DNA from: Anaerolineae bacterium
Lineage (GTDB): Bacteria > Chloroflexota > Anaerolineae > B4-G1
DNA length: 14,790 nucleotides
NCBI GenBank assembly: GCA_030612185.1
Contig: JAUWOI010000047.1
Coordinates: 1 to 14,790, forward strand
Reading direction: 5' to 3'
The notes under the pieces are model-generated. The model was given only the letters and a program-made list of their open reading frames with translations. It was not told the origin of the DNA and made no database searches. The position numbers and the translations under genes are program-made. Below, piece by piece: positions 7,259 to 13,967 of this stretch; position 1 is the stretch's first letter; the number at the start of each line of letters is the position of its first letter.

Positions 7259-8355
7259 ATTTCTCTCCCTGAGCATTCGTCCACTCTTTTCTCGACAAAC
7301 CTCATCAGCCGCTGCCTGAACACACTCACGTCGAAGCGGGCGGCGTTCTGGACGCAAGCGCGGGGGTCCACGACGTCGCAGTCGAAGGTGCGCACGGTGG
7401 CGGCCAACGCCTCGGGGGTGGGCTCGCGGAAAAAGACGCCGGCCGCTCCCTCGACAACCGTGTCGAGTGCTCCGCCAGCACCGTAGGCGATGATAGGCCG
7501 CCCGGCCGCTTGGGCCTGGACCGGTGCGATACAAAAGTCCTCCACCCCTGGCAGGACGTAGGCCCGGCATCTTGCGAACAGGTCGGGCAGGTCCTCGTCG
7601 GGCACACGGCCCAGAAAGGTGACCGTGGGACCAGCCAGCGACTCCAGCGCCTCCCGGTCTCGCCCATCCCCAGCGACGACCAGGGGCAGCCCCAGCAGGT
7701 TAAAGGCTCGCACTGCCAGGTCAATTCGCTTGTAAGGGACCAGGCGGGAGACGATGAGATAATAATCATCGTGGGTGGGAGCGGGTTGGAAGCGAGCGGT
7801 GTCCACCGGCGGGTAGATGATGACGGAGTCGCGACCGTAGTAACGGCGGATGCGGGTCTGCACTTCGGTGGAGATGGCGACGAAGTGATCGACTCTCTGA
7901 GCAGCCCGGTAGTCCCAGCGGCGCAGGAGCCCGACGATGGGACGCAGCGCGGTCTTGAGGGCTGGCGGGAACGCTTCGCGGGCGGCGTAGGTCTCGAAGT
8001 CCCACACGTAACGTGTGGGGCTCAGGCAGTAGCAGATGTGTACCGCCCCGCCGGCCCGGACGCCGTGGCAGAAGCCGGATTTGTTGCTCAGCACGAGGTC
8101 GTGACCGGAGAGGTCGAGCCGGGCGAAGGCCAGGGGGTAGAGGGGCAGGTAGGGCTGGTGGTGGCGGTAGATGCCCGGCAGGTGGTCCATCCAGGTGGCG
8201 CGGATGTCCCAGGCACGGTAGGCCGGGGGCATCCCCTCCTGCCAGTACATAGAGGTGTAGATGGGGGCGCGGGGGAACATCTCGACAAGTCTCTCCAGGA
8301 CGTCCTCCGCGCCGCCGATCTGATTGAGCCAGTCGTGGACGAGGGCCAAATACAT
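7255..8355 (-). CDS. Glycosyltransferase family 4 (GT-B fold)
   Basis: A 366-aa retaining glycosyltransferase of the mannosyltransferase-like GT4 group. The N-terminal half starts with VHDWLNQIGGAEDVL (6-20), the usual acceptor-side glycine loop. The C-terminal donor domain has SRLVPYKRID (203-212), VVAGDGRDRE (226-235), a strand ending in FLGRVPDEDL, and the catalytic-type EDFCIAPVQAQAAGRPIIA (272-290) followed by YGAGGALDTV. It probably adds a hexose, perhaps mannose, to a lipid-linked glycan on the cytoplasmic face. It is the first gene of the left minus-strand run and follows a good promoter; its stop overlaps the next start by four bases. Confidence 0.85.
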   Translation of the reverse strand: MYLALVHDWLNQIGGAEDVLERLVEMFPRAPIYTSMYWQEGMPPAYRAWDIRATWMDHLPGIYRHHQPYLPLYPLAFARLDLSGHDLVLSNKSGFCHGVRAGGAVHICYCLSPTRYVWDFETYAAREAFPPALKTALRPIVGLLRRWDYRAAQRVDHFVAISTEVQTRIRRYYGRDSVIIYPPVDTARFQPAPTHDDYYLIVSRLVPYKRIDLAVRAFNLLGLPLVVAGDGRDREALESLAGPTVTFLGRVPDEDLPDLFARCRAYVLPGVEDFCIAPVQAQAAGRPIIAYGAGGALDTVVEGAAGVFFREPTPEALAATVRTFDCDVVDPRACVQNAARFDVSVFRQRLMRFVEKRVDECSGREI

Positions 8356-8378
8356 TGATAGATTGCGACAGACTGTGT

Positions 8379-8407
8379 TATATATGTTCTCACATTCCCA
8401 GTGTGAA
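8379..8407 (-). promoter_or_regulatory. Promoter of the left polysaccharide operon
   Basis: On the minus strand TTCACA (8407-8402) is followed after 17 bases by TATATA (8384-8379), each one mismatch from the sigma-70 consensus. The start would lie near 8372, 16-18 bases before the glycosyltransferase ATG at 8355. No strong Shine-Dalgarno is visible in that short leader. Confidence 0.55.
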
Positions 8408-8409
8408 CA
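8385..8409. promoter_or_regulatory. Imperfect inverted repeat over the operon promoter
   Basis: TGTTCTCACA (8385-8394) and TGTGAACA (8402-8409) form an inverted repeat with a two-base bulge. It covers the -35 element and spacer of the promoter, a position suited to a repressor operator. No regulator gene is adjacent. Confidence 0.3.
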
Positions 8410-8419
8410 TCACCACGCG

Positions 8420-8459
8420 CTCAACCTCGATGAGGATTGAGTTGGACACTTGGCCAAGT
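8420..8459. terminator. Hairpin plus palindrome downstream of rnhB
   Basis: CTCAACCTC (8420-8428), a GAT loop, and GAGG-A-TTGAG (8432-8441) make a 9-bp stem with one bulged A. Next to it is a perfect 12-bp palindrome ACTTGGCCAAGT (8448-8459). Both lie between the rnhB stop and the next promoter. There is no U-tract, so this may be a weak terminator or a protein site. Together with 8379-8409 it accounts for the 112-base gap. Confidence 0.35.
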
Positions 8460-8467
8460 TTGGTTCG

Positions 8468-9100
8468 TTACTCCTTCGCCCCAATTATACCACACATCGG
8501 TCGCCAACTCATCCGATGGATGGGCGAGGGCCCCAGGCGGGCCAGGGCCTTCCGGTGCTGCGGTGTGCCGTACCCCTTGTGGCGGGCAAAGCCGTATCCG
8601 GGGAAGTCCTCATCCAGCGCGACCATCAGCCGGTCGCGGGTCACTTTGGCGACGATGCTGGCGGCGGCGACGCTCAGGCAATGGACGTCTGCCTTCGGGA
8701 GTGCCCGCTGGGGCAGGTTGATTTCCGGCAGTCGCACGTAGTCCACCAAGAGCGCGTCCACCCGTCCGTCCAATCGGCCCACGGCGCGGGCCATCGCCCA
8801 CCGCGTGGCCGGCACGATCCCCACCTCATCCACCTCAGCCGGGGTGGCCCAGCCCACTCCCACCGCCTCCGCCACTTCCAGGATGCGCGGCAGGAGTACT
8901 CCCCGCCGCGCCGGGCTCAGTTGCTTGGAGTCGCGCACGCCGGTCAGCAGGTCGAGCAGGTCGGTCCGGTCGAGCGGGAGGATCACCGCCGCTGCGCAGA
9001 CCGGCCCGGCCCATGCACCGCGCCCCACCTCATCCAGGCCTGCCACGCGTGCGTGACCAGCGGCGTACAGAGTCAGTTCTTCGTTAAGATCAGGTAACAC
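8468..9100 (-). CDS. rnhB: Ribonuclease HII
   Basis: Removes ribonucleotides from DNA and RNA primers in RNA-DNA hybrids, in the cytoplasm. Motifs: GLDEVGRGAWAGP near the N-terminus with the first catalytic Asp-Glu pair, DSKQLS, LLVDYVRLP with the next catalytic Asp, AAASIVAKVTRDR with the following motif before the last acidic residue, and YGFARHKGYGTPQH. GTG 9100 gives 210 aa, the usual family length, and lies 10 bases after the preceding stop; the ribosome site there is weak. An upstream ATG at 9226 is in frame but would overlap the Cys4 gene by about 115 bases and add an unconserved basic stretch. This housekeeping gene closes the right minus-strand run. Confidence 0.9.
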   Translation of the reverse strand: MLPDLNEELTLYAAGHARVAGLDEVGRGAWAGPVCAAAVILPLDRTDLLDLLTGVRDSKQLSPARRGVLLPRILEVAEAVGVGWATPAEVDEVGIVPATRWAMARAVGRLDGRVDALLVDYVRLPEINLPQRALPKADVHCLSVAAASIVAKVTRDRLMVALDEDFPGYGFARHKGYGTPQHRKALARLGPSPIHRMSWRPMCGIIGAKE

Positions 9101-9110
9101 TGCGCTGGTA

Positions 9111-9464
9111 TTACGCGGGCCACTCTCTGCTGCTCCGTTGCCTGCGTTTTCTCCCACTTGAGGGTGACGACGAGTGCCCCTTCTGGGTTTCCTCCGGTGC
9201 TGCGATGAGTTCAAGACCCTCTCCAAATTGCGCGATTATCTGGCGGCGCAGTTCTTCTCGGTGTTCGGGAGGCACTCCGAAAGCCATGGCTGAGTACGCC
9301 CAATCCCGCTGGCGGATGAGGTCACGGTCCAGCATCGTTGCGCACTCTCCGCAGAGTAACAAGTCGTTTACTCGTCCGAGGCGGTCACAGGCCTGGCATT
9401 GGCCATCCCACAGACCCCATAACTCGTCTGTATCTTCGCCAGAGTTCTCGTCGAATTCAGGCAC
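9111..9464 (-). CDS. Small Cys4 (zinc-ribbon-like) protein
   Basis: A 117-aa protein with an acidic N-terminus, then a C-x2-C-x11-C-x2-C cluster (CQAC ... CGEC) suited to binding one zinc ion, a helical middle, and a low-complexity Ser/Arg/Lys-rich tail that may bind nucleic acid. The start is GTG 9464 with GGGAGA upstream, 10 bases after the glycosyltransferase stop. I do not recognise a named family. Its position before rnhB with a 10-base gap suggests co-translation, but the function is unknown. The frame is open further upstream only as a shadow of the glycosyltransferase gene. Confidence 0.65.
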   Translation of the reverse strand: MPEFDENSGEDTDELWGLWDGQCQACDRLGRVNDLLLCGECATMLDRDLIRQRDWAYSAMAFGVPPEHREELRRQIIAQFGEGLELIAAPEETQKGHSSSPSSGRKRRQRSSREWPA

Positions 9465-9474
9465 CTCGTCTCCC

Positions 9475-10221
9475 TTACGTGTCGTAGAGGCCGGCGCGAC
9501 TATTGCGGCGGATGATGAACAACTCCGCCAGGGCACGCAGTGAATCGCGCACCAGCCGCATGCGGCTTTCGGCACTGTAGTACCAGTGGATAGGCACCTC
9601 GACGATCTTGTAACCACGCTTCTGAGCGATGAACAGCAATTCCACGTCGAAGCCGATGCCGTTGAGCGTCTGCACGCTGAACAGGTCCTCGGCCACCTCG
9701 TCACGGAAGCATTTGAAGCCGCACTGGGTGTCATCGAAGCCACGCACGGCGATCACCCGTATCAACAGGTTGAAGGTGCGGCCGATAACGTGGCGATGCC
9801 AGGGCTCGTCGTAGCGCACGGCGCCGGGCGCTTCACGGGAGGCGAGAGCGACGTCGTAGCCGTCGAGCCCCGGCGGCAGAAACTTGCTGATCTCCTCAAT
9901 TGGCATTGAGAGATCAGTGTCACAGATGAAACGATACTTGCCCCGCGCCTCGAACATGCCCCGCCGCACTGCCAGCCCTTTGCCCCGGGCTGTCTCCTGA
10001 TAGAGCCGGATGTAGGGAAAACGCTCAGCGTATCGGCGGGCTATCCCCACAGTATCGTCCGCGCTGCCGTTCTCGACGATGACCACCTCATACTCATAAG
10101 GCTGCGTCGCCAGAAAGGCAGTGATCCTGTCCAGGCTGCCCGGTAAGCGGAGTTCTTCGTTGTGAGCGGGGATGATAATGGAAAGTAACGGTGTCTCGCT
10201 AATGTTCAACCTCCAAAGCAT
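9475..10221 (-). CDS. GT2 glycosyltransferase, dolichyl/polyprenyl-phosphate glucosyltransferase-like
   Basis: A 248-aa inverting GT-A enzyme. Motifs: LLSIIIPAHNEE (about 12-23), VENGSADDT, a DTDLS metal-binding motif after KYRFIC, then NLLIRVIAVRGFDDTQCGFKCF, which is typical of dolichyl-phosphate glucose synthase/ALG5-type proteins, and VEVPIHWYYSAESRMR towards the end. It would transfer a sugar from a nucleotide donor to a polyprenyl phosphate at the membrane face. No C-terminal membrane helices are present. The start is not certain: ATG 10221 overlaps the upstream gene by 23 bases with AGAGGA close by, and GGAGG lies just inside the frame before a possible non-ATG start. Confidence 0.8.
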   Translation of the reverse strand: MLWRLNISETPLLSIIIPAHNEELRLPGSLDRITAFLATQPYEYEVVIVENGSADDTVGIARRYAERFPYIRLYQETARGKGLAVRRGMFEARGKYRFICDTDLSMPIEEISKFLPPGLDGYDVALASREAPGAVRYDEPWHRHVIGRTFNLLIRVIAVRGFDDTQCGFKCFRDEVAEDLFSVQTLNGIGFDVELLFIAQKRGYKIVEVPIHWYYSAESRMRLVRDSLRALAELFIIRRNSRAGLYDT

Positions 10222-10618
10222 GTTCCTCTGACTCACCATCGGCCACCTGCAAGGCCATGGCACGCTCGCCGGTGACGGGATAGGCAAAGTCCGGCCGCCG
10301 CCCGACGACGTGACGCCCGTAGATGGCGGTGATGATCTCCGGCAGCGTGGCGTCGGTGAGGCCCAGGTCGGGTACATCGTAGTGACCGGGGACGGGGTGC
10401 TCGGCCAGCAGTTCCATTAATCGCGGATAATCCTGCGCCAGGTCGCCCCCATCGTTGCTGAAACCCTTGATTTCGCCGGTACGCAGGCCCCGGATGAGGT
10501 GAAGGCAAAACTCGTAGGTCTCATCATCGTGGGCCGTTGGCTCGCGCTCATGGCCAACCAGCATCATTGAGAAGTAACTACGGAAAGGATCAAAGCGAAA
10601 GGAGAGCAATCTGCCCAT
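10199..10618 (-). CDS. Unrecognised 139-aa protein, second gene of a pair
   Basis: I do not recognise this family. ATG 10618 has AGGTGA 6 bases upstream and follows the preceding stop by 5 bases, so it is surely co-translated with the 159-aa gene before it. It starts with MGRLLSFRFDPFRSYFSMM, then an acidic/helical section (DETYEFCLHLIRGLRTGEI), and a C-terminal half with LTDATLPEIITAIYG, and ends in a very acidic tail (ESEEHALEVEH). The net charge is negative, whereas its neighbour is mixed. No membrane segment or signal peptide is visible. It overlaps the following glycosyltransferase by 23 bases. It could be the immunity or antitoxin half of a module, but this is only inference. Confidence 0.6.
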   Translation of the reverse strand: MGRLLSFRFDPFRSYFSMMLVGHEREPTAHDDETYEFCLHLIRGLRTGEIKGFSNDGGDLAQDYPRLMELLAEHPVPGHYDVPDLGLTDATLPEIITAIYGRHVVGRRPDFAYPVTGERAMALQVADGESEEHALEVEH

Positions 10619-10623
10619 CTTGG

Positions 10624-11103
10624 TCACCTTTTGGGATACCAGGGATAAAAGGTATCCACATACCATCGGCTATGTGGCCCCATTTTGACGACCACGCGCA
10701 ACGGACACCACCACCCATCGGGATGCTGATAGGCTCGTTGGCTCTGGTAGATCACTTTATCGAATGTCTCTTCCGCCACGTGCCCTGTCCTCAAAATAGC
10801 CGGAATGCGGTCCAGTAACTCAATGGCCCATTCGTCGCCATGCTCAATGCGGCCAAGTATGATGTGGTCGGTCTCGTTCTCAACGCAATGATACACCCGC
10901 CGCCCACCCTGGTCCACAACGCTGTAGACGACGGTCATCTCTTGGCCGCGCACCCAGTGGATCGCCCCGGCCTCGTCGTAGTCGGTGTTGGGTGGCGACG
11001 GCGGCAACTCGTATCCCTCGTTGACCAGGTACCCGACAATGCGCGCCCGCCGCTCCTCAATGCTTTCCGGTGCGGACAGCCAGGCGATAAGGTTAGGCAT
11101 CAT
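10624..11103 (-). CDS. Unrecognised 159-aa protein, possible BECR/PBECR-type nuclease-like fold
   Basis: There is no family I can name with confidence. The N-terminus is helical with ESIEERRARIVGYL, then NTDYDEAGAIHWVRGQEMTV. From about residue 80 the layout is ENETDHIILGRIEHGDEW, two helices, then KVIYQSQRAYQHPDGWW and a closing strand pair PLRVVVK ... RWYVDTFYPWYPKR. The His-containing helix followed by strands carrying Arg/His and a final aromatic Thr/Phe strand resembles phage and contact-dependent toxins of the barnase-EndoU-colicin-RelE group. This is fold-pattern inference only. It lies in the middle of a glycosyltransferase operon, 33 bases after one GT2 gene, and is coupled to the 139-aa gene after it. 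Confidence 0.55.
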   Translation of the reverse strand: MMPNLIAWLSAPESIEERRARIVGYLVNEGYELPPSPPNTDYDEAGAIHWVRGQEMTVVYSVVDQGGRRVYHCVENETDHIILGRIEHGDEWAIELLDRIPAILRTGHVAEETFDKVIYQSQRAYQHPDGWWCPLRVVVKMGPHSRWYVDTFYPWYPKR

Positions 11104-11136
11104 TGCTGTGCGTCCCCAATCCGCATGATACCCGCT

Positions 11137-12174
11137 TCAGGGACTTTCGTCAACTCCTGTCAGGATGCTTTCAAGGTACAATCGGTCAACGGTTCGACTA
11201 CGTTGCACCGCCCGCCGTTTGCGGAGCATCCTGGGGACACCCAGGAGCCCCGCCAGTTGGCCGCGCAGCCGTGCCCGCGCCGCCGCCCCCCGCCAGGCTC
11301 GCAGCGCCTCGGCGGTGATGCGCAGTTGAGCCCGCAGGATCGCCCGCCAGTGGGACCGCCAAAGGTCGCCGGGGTAGTCCTTGACCAGCAGGTAGACGAA
11401 GTTGCGCCCGTCATAGAAACTGGCAGTCACTCCCCCGCCAGTGGCGCTCAACTTGTGGTAGACGACGGCGCGAGGAGCGTAGACGCAGCGCCAACCAGCC
11501 AGTTGCGCCCGCCAGGCCAGGTCCACGTCCTCGCAAGAGAAGAAAAAATCCTCGTCCAGCAGGCCCACCTGGTCCAGCATGACCTTCCGGTAGGCAGCGC
11601 TACCTCCACAGGCGCTGAAGACGTATTCTTCGCGATTGTACTGCTCCTCGTCTTTCTGCCACACCCCTCGATTGCCGGGGATGCCGTCCACGCGGTAAAA
11701 ATCGCCAGTGGTGTGGAAAATGTCGCGCCGGTCGAAGAGCAGCATCTTAGAAGCGACAATCCCCGCCTCCGGGCACCGGTGGAAGGCGGCCACGACCTCT
11801 TCCAGCCAGTGGGGATCAGTCTCGGTGTCGTTGTTCAGGAGGACGACAAACTCACCCTGCGCGGCTTGCATCCCGGCGTTGCACGCCCCCGCGAAGCCTC
11901 GGTTCTCTCCCAGCGGTAGCACACGCACCCACGCATAGTCGCGGGCCAGAAGGGCCAGCGAGCCGTCGGTGGAACCGTTGTCGGCGACAATGACCTCGAC
12001 GCGGGGGTAGGTCTGGCGGTGCAGACTCTCCAGACAGGTGGGGAGGTGATGCGCGCCGTTCCAGTTAGGAATGATGACAGAGGAAAGAGGAGAGAGGAGA
12101 GAGGAGAGAGGAATGTTACGTGTTGCGTGTTGCCGGCTTTGGGCTTTGGGCTTTGGGCTTTGAGATTTAATCAT
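11137..12174 (-). CDS. GT2 glycosyltransferase, rhamnosyltransferase-like, with a repeat-encoded N-terminus
   Basis: A 345-aa inverting GT-A enzyme. The catalytic domain begins SSVIIPNWNGAHHLPTCLES, then VIVADNGSTDGSL, LLNNDTETDP (the DxD-like metal site), ACGGSAAYRK, and SCEDVDLAWRAQLAGW with a catalytic-type Glu-Asp, followed by VVYHKLSATGG. This set is common in WbbL-type rhamnosyltransferases, and its coupling to rmlD fits that sugar. ATG 12174 overlaps the rmlD stop as ATGA. Residues 3-33 or so are encoded entirely by heptamer repeats and have no homology-like content, so the real functional start may once have been elsewhere. The basic C-terminal tail may associate with the membrane. 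Confidence 0.8.
   Translation of the reverse strand: MIKSQSPKPKAQSRQHATRNIPLSSLLSPLSSVIIPNWNGAHHLPTCLESLHRQTYPRVEVIVADNGSTDGSLALLARDYAWVRVLPLGENRGFAGACNAGMQAAQGEFVVLLNNDTETDPHWLEEVVAAFHRCPEAGIVASKMLLFDRRDIFHTTGDFYRVDGIPGNRGVWQKDEEQYNREEYVFSACGGSAAYRKVMLDQVGLLDEDFFFSCEDVDLAWRAQLAGWRCVYAPRAVVYHKLSATGGGVTASFYDGRNFVYLLVKDYPGDLWRSHWRAILRAQLRITAEALRAWRGAAARARLRGQLAGLLGVPRMLRKRRAVQRSRTVDRLYLESILTGVDESP
12076..12168. repeat. 93-bp array of three different heptamers
   Basis: Read on the plus strand: five units of the GAGAGAG type (12076-12110), a 2-base slip, three of the GTGTTGC type (12113-12133) and five of the GGGCTTT type (12134-12168). Within each block the 7-base phase is perfect. The total, 93 bases, is a multiple of three and leaves the glycosyltransferase frame open. 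It recalls the heptanucleotide STRR repeats described in cyanobacteria. Confidence 0.9.
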
Positions 12175-13010
12175 CGGGATTCGAGAAACTCGGCCAGCGC
12201 CTCTTGCCACGGGCGGAGGGTGATGCCCAGCGCGGCGGCGGCGGTGTTGGCCAGGGGGGCGAAGCGTGGAGGAATGGAGGCCCGCTGAAACCCGGCCAGG
12301 GTGATGGGCTCGACCGGTACGTGGTCCCGCCCGCTGATACGCAGGGTCTCACAGACGAAGTCATAGCGGGAACAGTAGCCCGCATTGGTCAGGTGATAGA
12401 CACCATAGGCCTCGGTGTGGATAAGCGCACCGATGGCCGACGCCAGGTCAGGCGCGTAGGTGGGGTTGCCCACCTCGTCGGTCACCACGCGCAATGCACC
12501 ACGTTCATCGGCCAATTGCACGATGCGCTGGGGGTTGCTGAAGTTGCGTCCTCCAGGAGCGTACAGCCAGGCGGTACGGGCGATGTAGAAACGGGTGAGA
12601 AGGTGGCGCACGACCCACTCCCCGGCTGCCTTCGAGCGGGCATAGGGGTTGATGGGATGGGGCGGGTCCCACTCCCGGTAGGGCTCCGTAGCCGTGCCGT
12701 CGAAGATCTCGTTGGTACTGACGTAGACCATCGCCGTGCTGCAGGCGGCACAGGCCAGGGTTACGTTTTGCGTGCCCAGCGCGTTGGCGCGGTAGGCACG
12801 CTCCGGGTCGCGGGTGCAGCCATCCACATCGGTCCAGGCGGCGGCGTGGATGACCACGTCGGGAGCGAAGCCGGCGATGGCCGCGCCGATGGCCGCCCGG
12901 TCGGTGACGTCCAATTCCGGCAGGTCGCAGCCTGTCAGCGTGTGCTCGGCCAATGCTGCATAGAGCGAGCGGCCCAGTTGTCCTTTACAACCGGTGACAA
13001 AGATGCGCAT
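12171..13010 (-). CDS. rmlD: dTDP-4-dehydrorhamnose reductase
   Basis: Last enzyme of dTDP-L-rhamnose synthesis, reducing dTDP-4-dehydrorhamnose with NAD(P)H in the cytoplasm. The 279-aa length is usual. Motifs: TGCKGQLG (6-13) for the dinucleotide, DVTD (34-37), VIHAAAWTDVDGCTRDPE (53-70), the catalytic VSTN (97-100; many homologues have STD) and YARSK (Tyr123, Lys127), then a sugar-binding C-terminal half. The start has GAGGTGA at suitable spacing. It is the first gene of the right minus-strand run and is coupled by ATGA to the following glycosyltransferase. Confidence 0.9.
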   Translation of the reverse strand: MRIFVTGCKGQLGRSLYAALAEHTLTGCDLPELDVTDRAAIGAAIAGFAPDVVIHAAAWTDVDGCTRDPERAYRANALGTQNVTLACAACSTAMVYVSTNEIFDGTATEPYREWDPPHPINPYARSKAAGEWVVRHLLTRFYIARTAWLYAPGGRNFSNPQRIVQLADERGALRVVTDEVGNPTYAPDLASAIGALIHTEAYGVYHLTNAGYCSRYDFVCETLRISGRDHVPVEPITLAGFQRASIPPRFAPLANTAAAALGITLRPWQEALAEFLESR

Positions 13011-13158
13011 AAAATCACCTCGTTAGGGGTAAGGTCTTTGCTAATCTTAACACAAACTGGACGAAATGGCTAGCACAACCATCACATCTTGTGGTGGCAT
13101 CTTTCCGTCTCCCTATTCTGGCCCTCCTTGAGACACGGATAGGTTTCAGGTAAGAAAC
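13011..13158. other. Divergent intergenic region upstream of rmlD
   Basis: This stretch carries the rmlD ribosome site and a hairpin: CCATCACA (13079-13086), TCT loop, TGTGGTGG (13090-13097), eight pairs including one G-T. I see no convincing sigma-70 promoter for rmlD; TAAGAT at about 13044-13049 on the minus strand could be a -10 without a good -35. The hairpin could be an operator or the end of an upstream transcript. Confidence 0.3.
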
Positions 13159-13187
13159 TTGACGTTTTGCCTTTACAATGCTATCAT
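13159..13187 (+). promoter_or_regulatory. Promoter of the AbrB/PIN module
   Basis: TTGACG (13159-13164), 17 bases, TATCAT (13182-13187). Transcription would start near 13194, about 24 bases before the ATG at 13218, with AGGAGG between them. AbrB-type antitoxins usually bind their own promoter, so this is the likely autoregulatory site. Confidence 0.65.
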
Positions 13188-13217
13188 ACGTCTACCAATT
13201 AGTGAGGAGGTAGGACG

Positions 13218-13454
13218 ATGCGAGTAATTGCTGCCCGGATTAGCGCCAAGTACCAGGTTGTGATCCCCAAGCCTGTACGAGAGTCGCTACACATCCAGCC
13301 GCATGACACTCTGCTGTTCCTGCTGGACAGCGACACCGTCATCGTGCGTCCCCAGCCGGCCGACTTCACCAAAGCCATGCGGGGACTGCACCAAGAACTG
13401 TGGTCGGACCCAGATGCCTGGCTGGAAGAGGAGCGGTCCACGTGGGAGGAGTAG
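13218..13454 (+). CDS. AbrB/MazE/SpoVT-fold antitoxin
   Basis: A 78-aa antitoxin. The N-terminal swapped-hairpin DNA-binding domain is clear: ISAKYQVVIPKPVRESLHIQ (9-28), then PHDTLLFLLDSDTVIVRPQ. The C-terminal tail SDPDAWLEEERSTWEE is the acidic, Trp-containing segment that in related VapB proteins lies in the toxin active-site groove. A strong AGGAGG precedes the ATG and a good promoter lies upstream. The last 13 bases overlap the start chosen for the PIN gene, so the two are translationally coupled. Likely neutralises the toxin and represses its own operon. Confidence 0.85.
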   Translation: MRVIAARISAKYQVVIPKPVRESLHIQPHDTLLFLLDSDTVIVRPQPADFTKAMRGLHQELWSDPDAWLEEERSTWEE

Positions 13455-13909
13455 AGAAACTGCGTCACGCCATATCCGGGCATGGACTACTCATGTTGGA
13501 CACGATGGTCTTCTCATACCATCTGTCCGACCACCCCCGCTATGCCCCTCTGACCACTGTGGTCTTGGAAACCATCGAGTCTGGCAAGATAACGGGCCTG
13601 ACCACCACCATCACTTTGGCCGAGTTGCTGACGGTCCCGGCGCAGCGCAATGACCAGCGGGCGATGCAGGAGTACGAACTCTATCTTACCCACTTCCCTA
13701 ACCTGCGCATCGTCTCCCTGGACATTGCCCTGGCGCGGGAGGCAGCGCTGGTCCGAGCCGCCACCAGACTGCGGATGCCGGATGCGATCCAAGTCGCAGC
13801 AGCGCGTCTCTACGACGCGGATGCTATTGTCACCAACGACCATCGTTGGGTGCAGCGAGTGACGCAGTTGGCGCTGGTGCTGCTGGATGATTACCTGGAC
13901 GCAGGATGA
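13442..13909 (+). CDS. PIN-domain toxin (VapC-like)
   Basis: A 155-aa PIN-domain ribonuclease-like toxin. Acidic residues expected of the metal site are present: Asp20 (MLDTMVF), Glu61 (TLAELL), Asp114 (RMPDAIQVAAA) and Asp133 (VTNDHRW). The usual Asn after the first Asp-Thr is Met here (DTM instead of DTN). The start is GTG 13442 with GAGGAG 8 bases upstream and a 13-base overlap with the antitoxin; the next ATG (13495) would remove the strand before the first Asp and has no ribosome site. VapC toxins usually cleave tRNA or rRNA; the target here is unknown. It ends 58 bases before the convergent Cas4-like gene. Confidence 0.85.
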   Translation: MGGVEKLRHAISGHGLLMLDTMVFSYHLSDHPRYAPLTTVVLETIESGKITGLTTTITLAELLTVPAQRNDQRAMQEYELYLTHFPNLRIVSLDIALAREAALVRAATRLRMPDAIQVAAARLYDADAIVTNDHRWVQRVTQLALVLLDDYLDAG

Positions 13910-13939
13910 CACCCCACTGACGTCCGCGGCGGGGGCGAA

Positions 13940-13953
13940 GTGGCCGTAGCCAC
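13940..13953. terminator. Small hairpin between convergent genes
   Basis: GTGGC, CGTA loop, GCCAC in the 58-base gap between the PIN gene and the Cas4-like gene. The stem has only 5 bp and no U-tract follows, so it is a weak candidate. Confidence 0.2.
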
Positions 13954-13967
13954 CGATGGGGATGTTC

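Noticed and set aside
7259..7570. N-terminal extension of the fucose-isomerase-like frame
   Set aside because: It lies wholly within the glycosyltransferase gene, is rich in Arg/Gly/Pro as expected of a shadow frame, and ATG 7258 has a ribosome site and an ATGA overlap.
7510..8358. Plus-strand open frame of 282 codons opposite the GT4 gene
   Set aside because: Antisense shadow of a well-supported glycosyltransferase.
9101..9226. Longer ribonuclease HII start at ATG 9226
   Set aside because: It would overlap the Cys4 gene by about 115 bases and adds an unconserved basic stretch not usual in the family.
10840..11919. Plus-strand open frame of 359 codons opposite the GT2 and 159-aa genes
   Set aside because: It crosses two genes on the other strand, has no ribosome site or recognisable domain, and GC-rich codons explain the lack of stops.
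12204..13073. Plus-strand open frame of 289 codons opposite rmlD
   Set aside because: It is the antisense of a clear RmlD; its composition is Gly/Val/Arg-rich without motifs.
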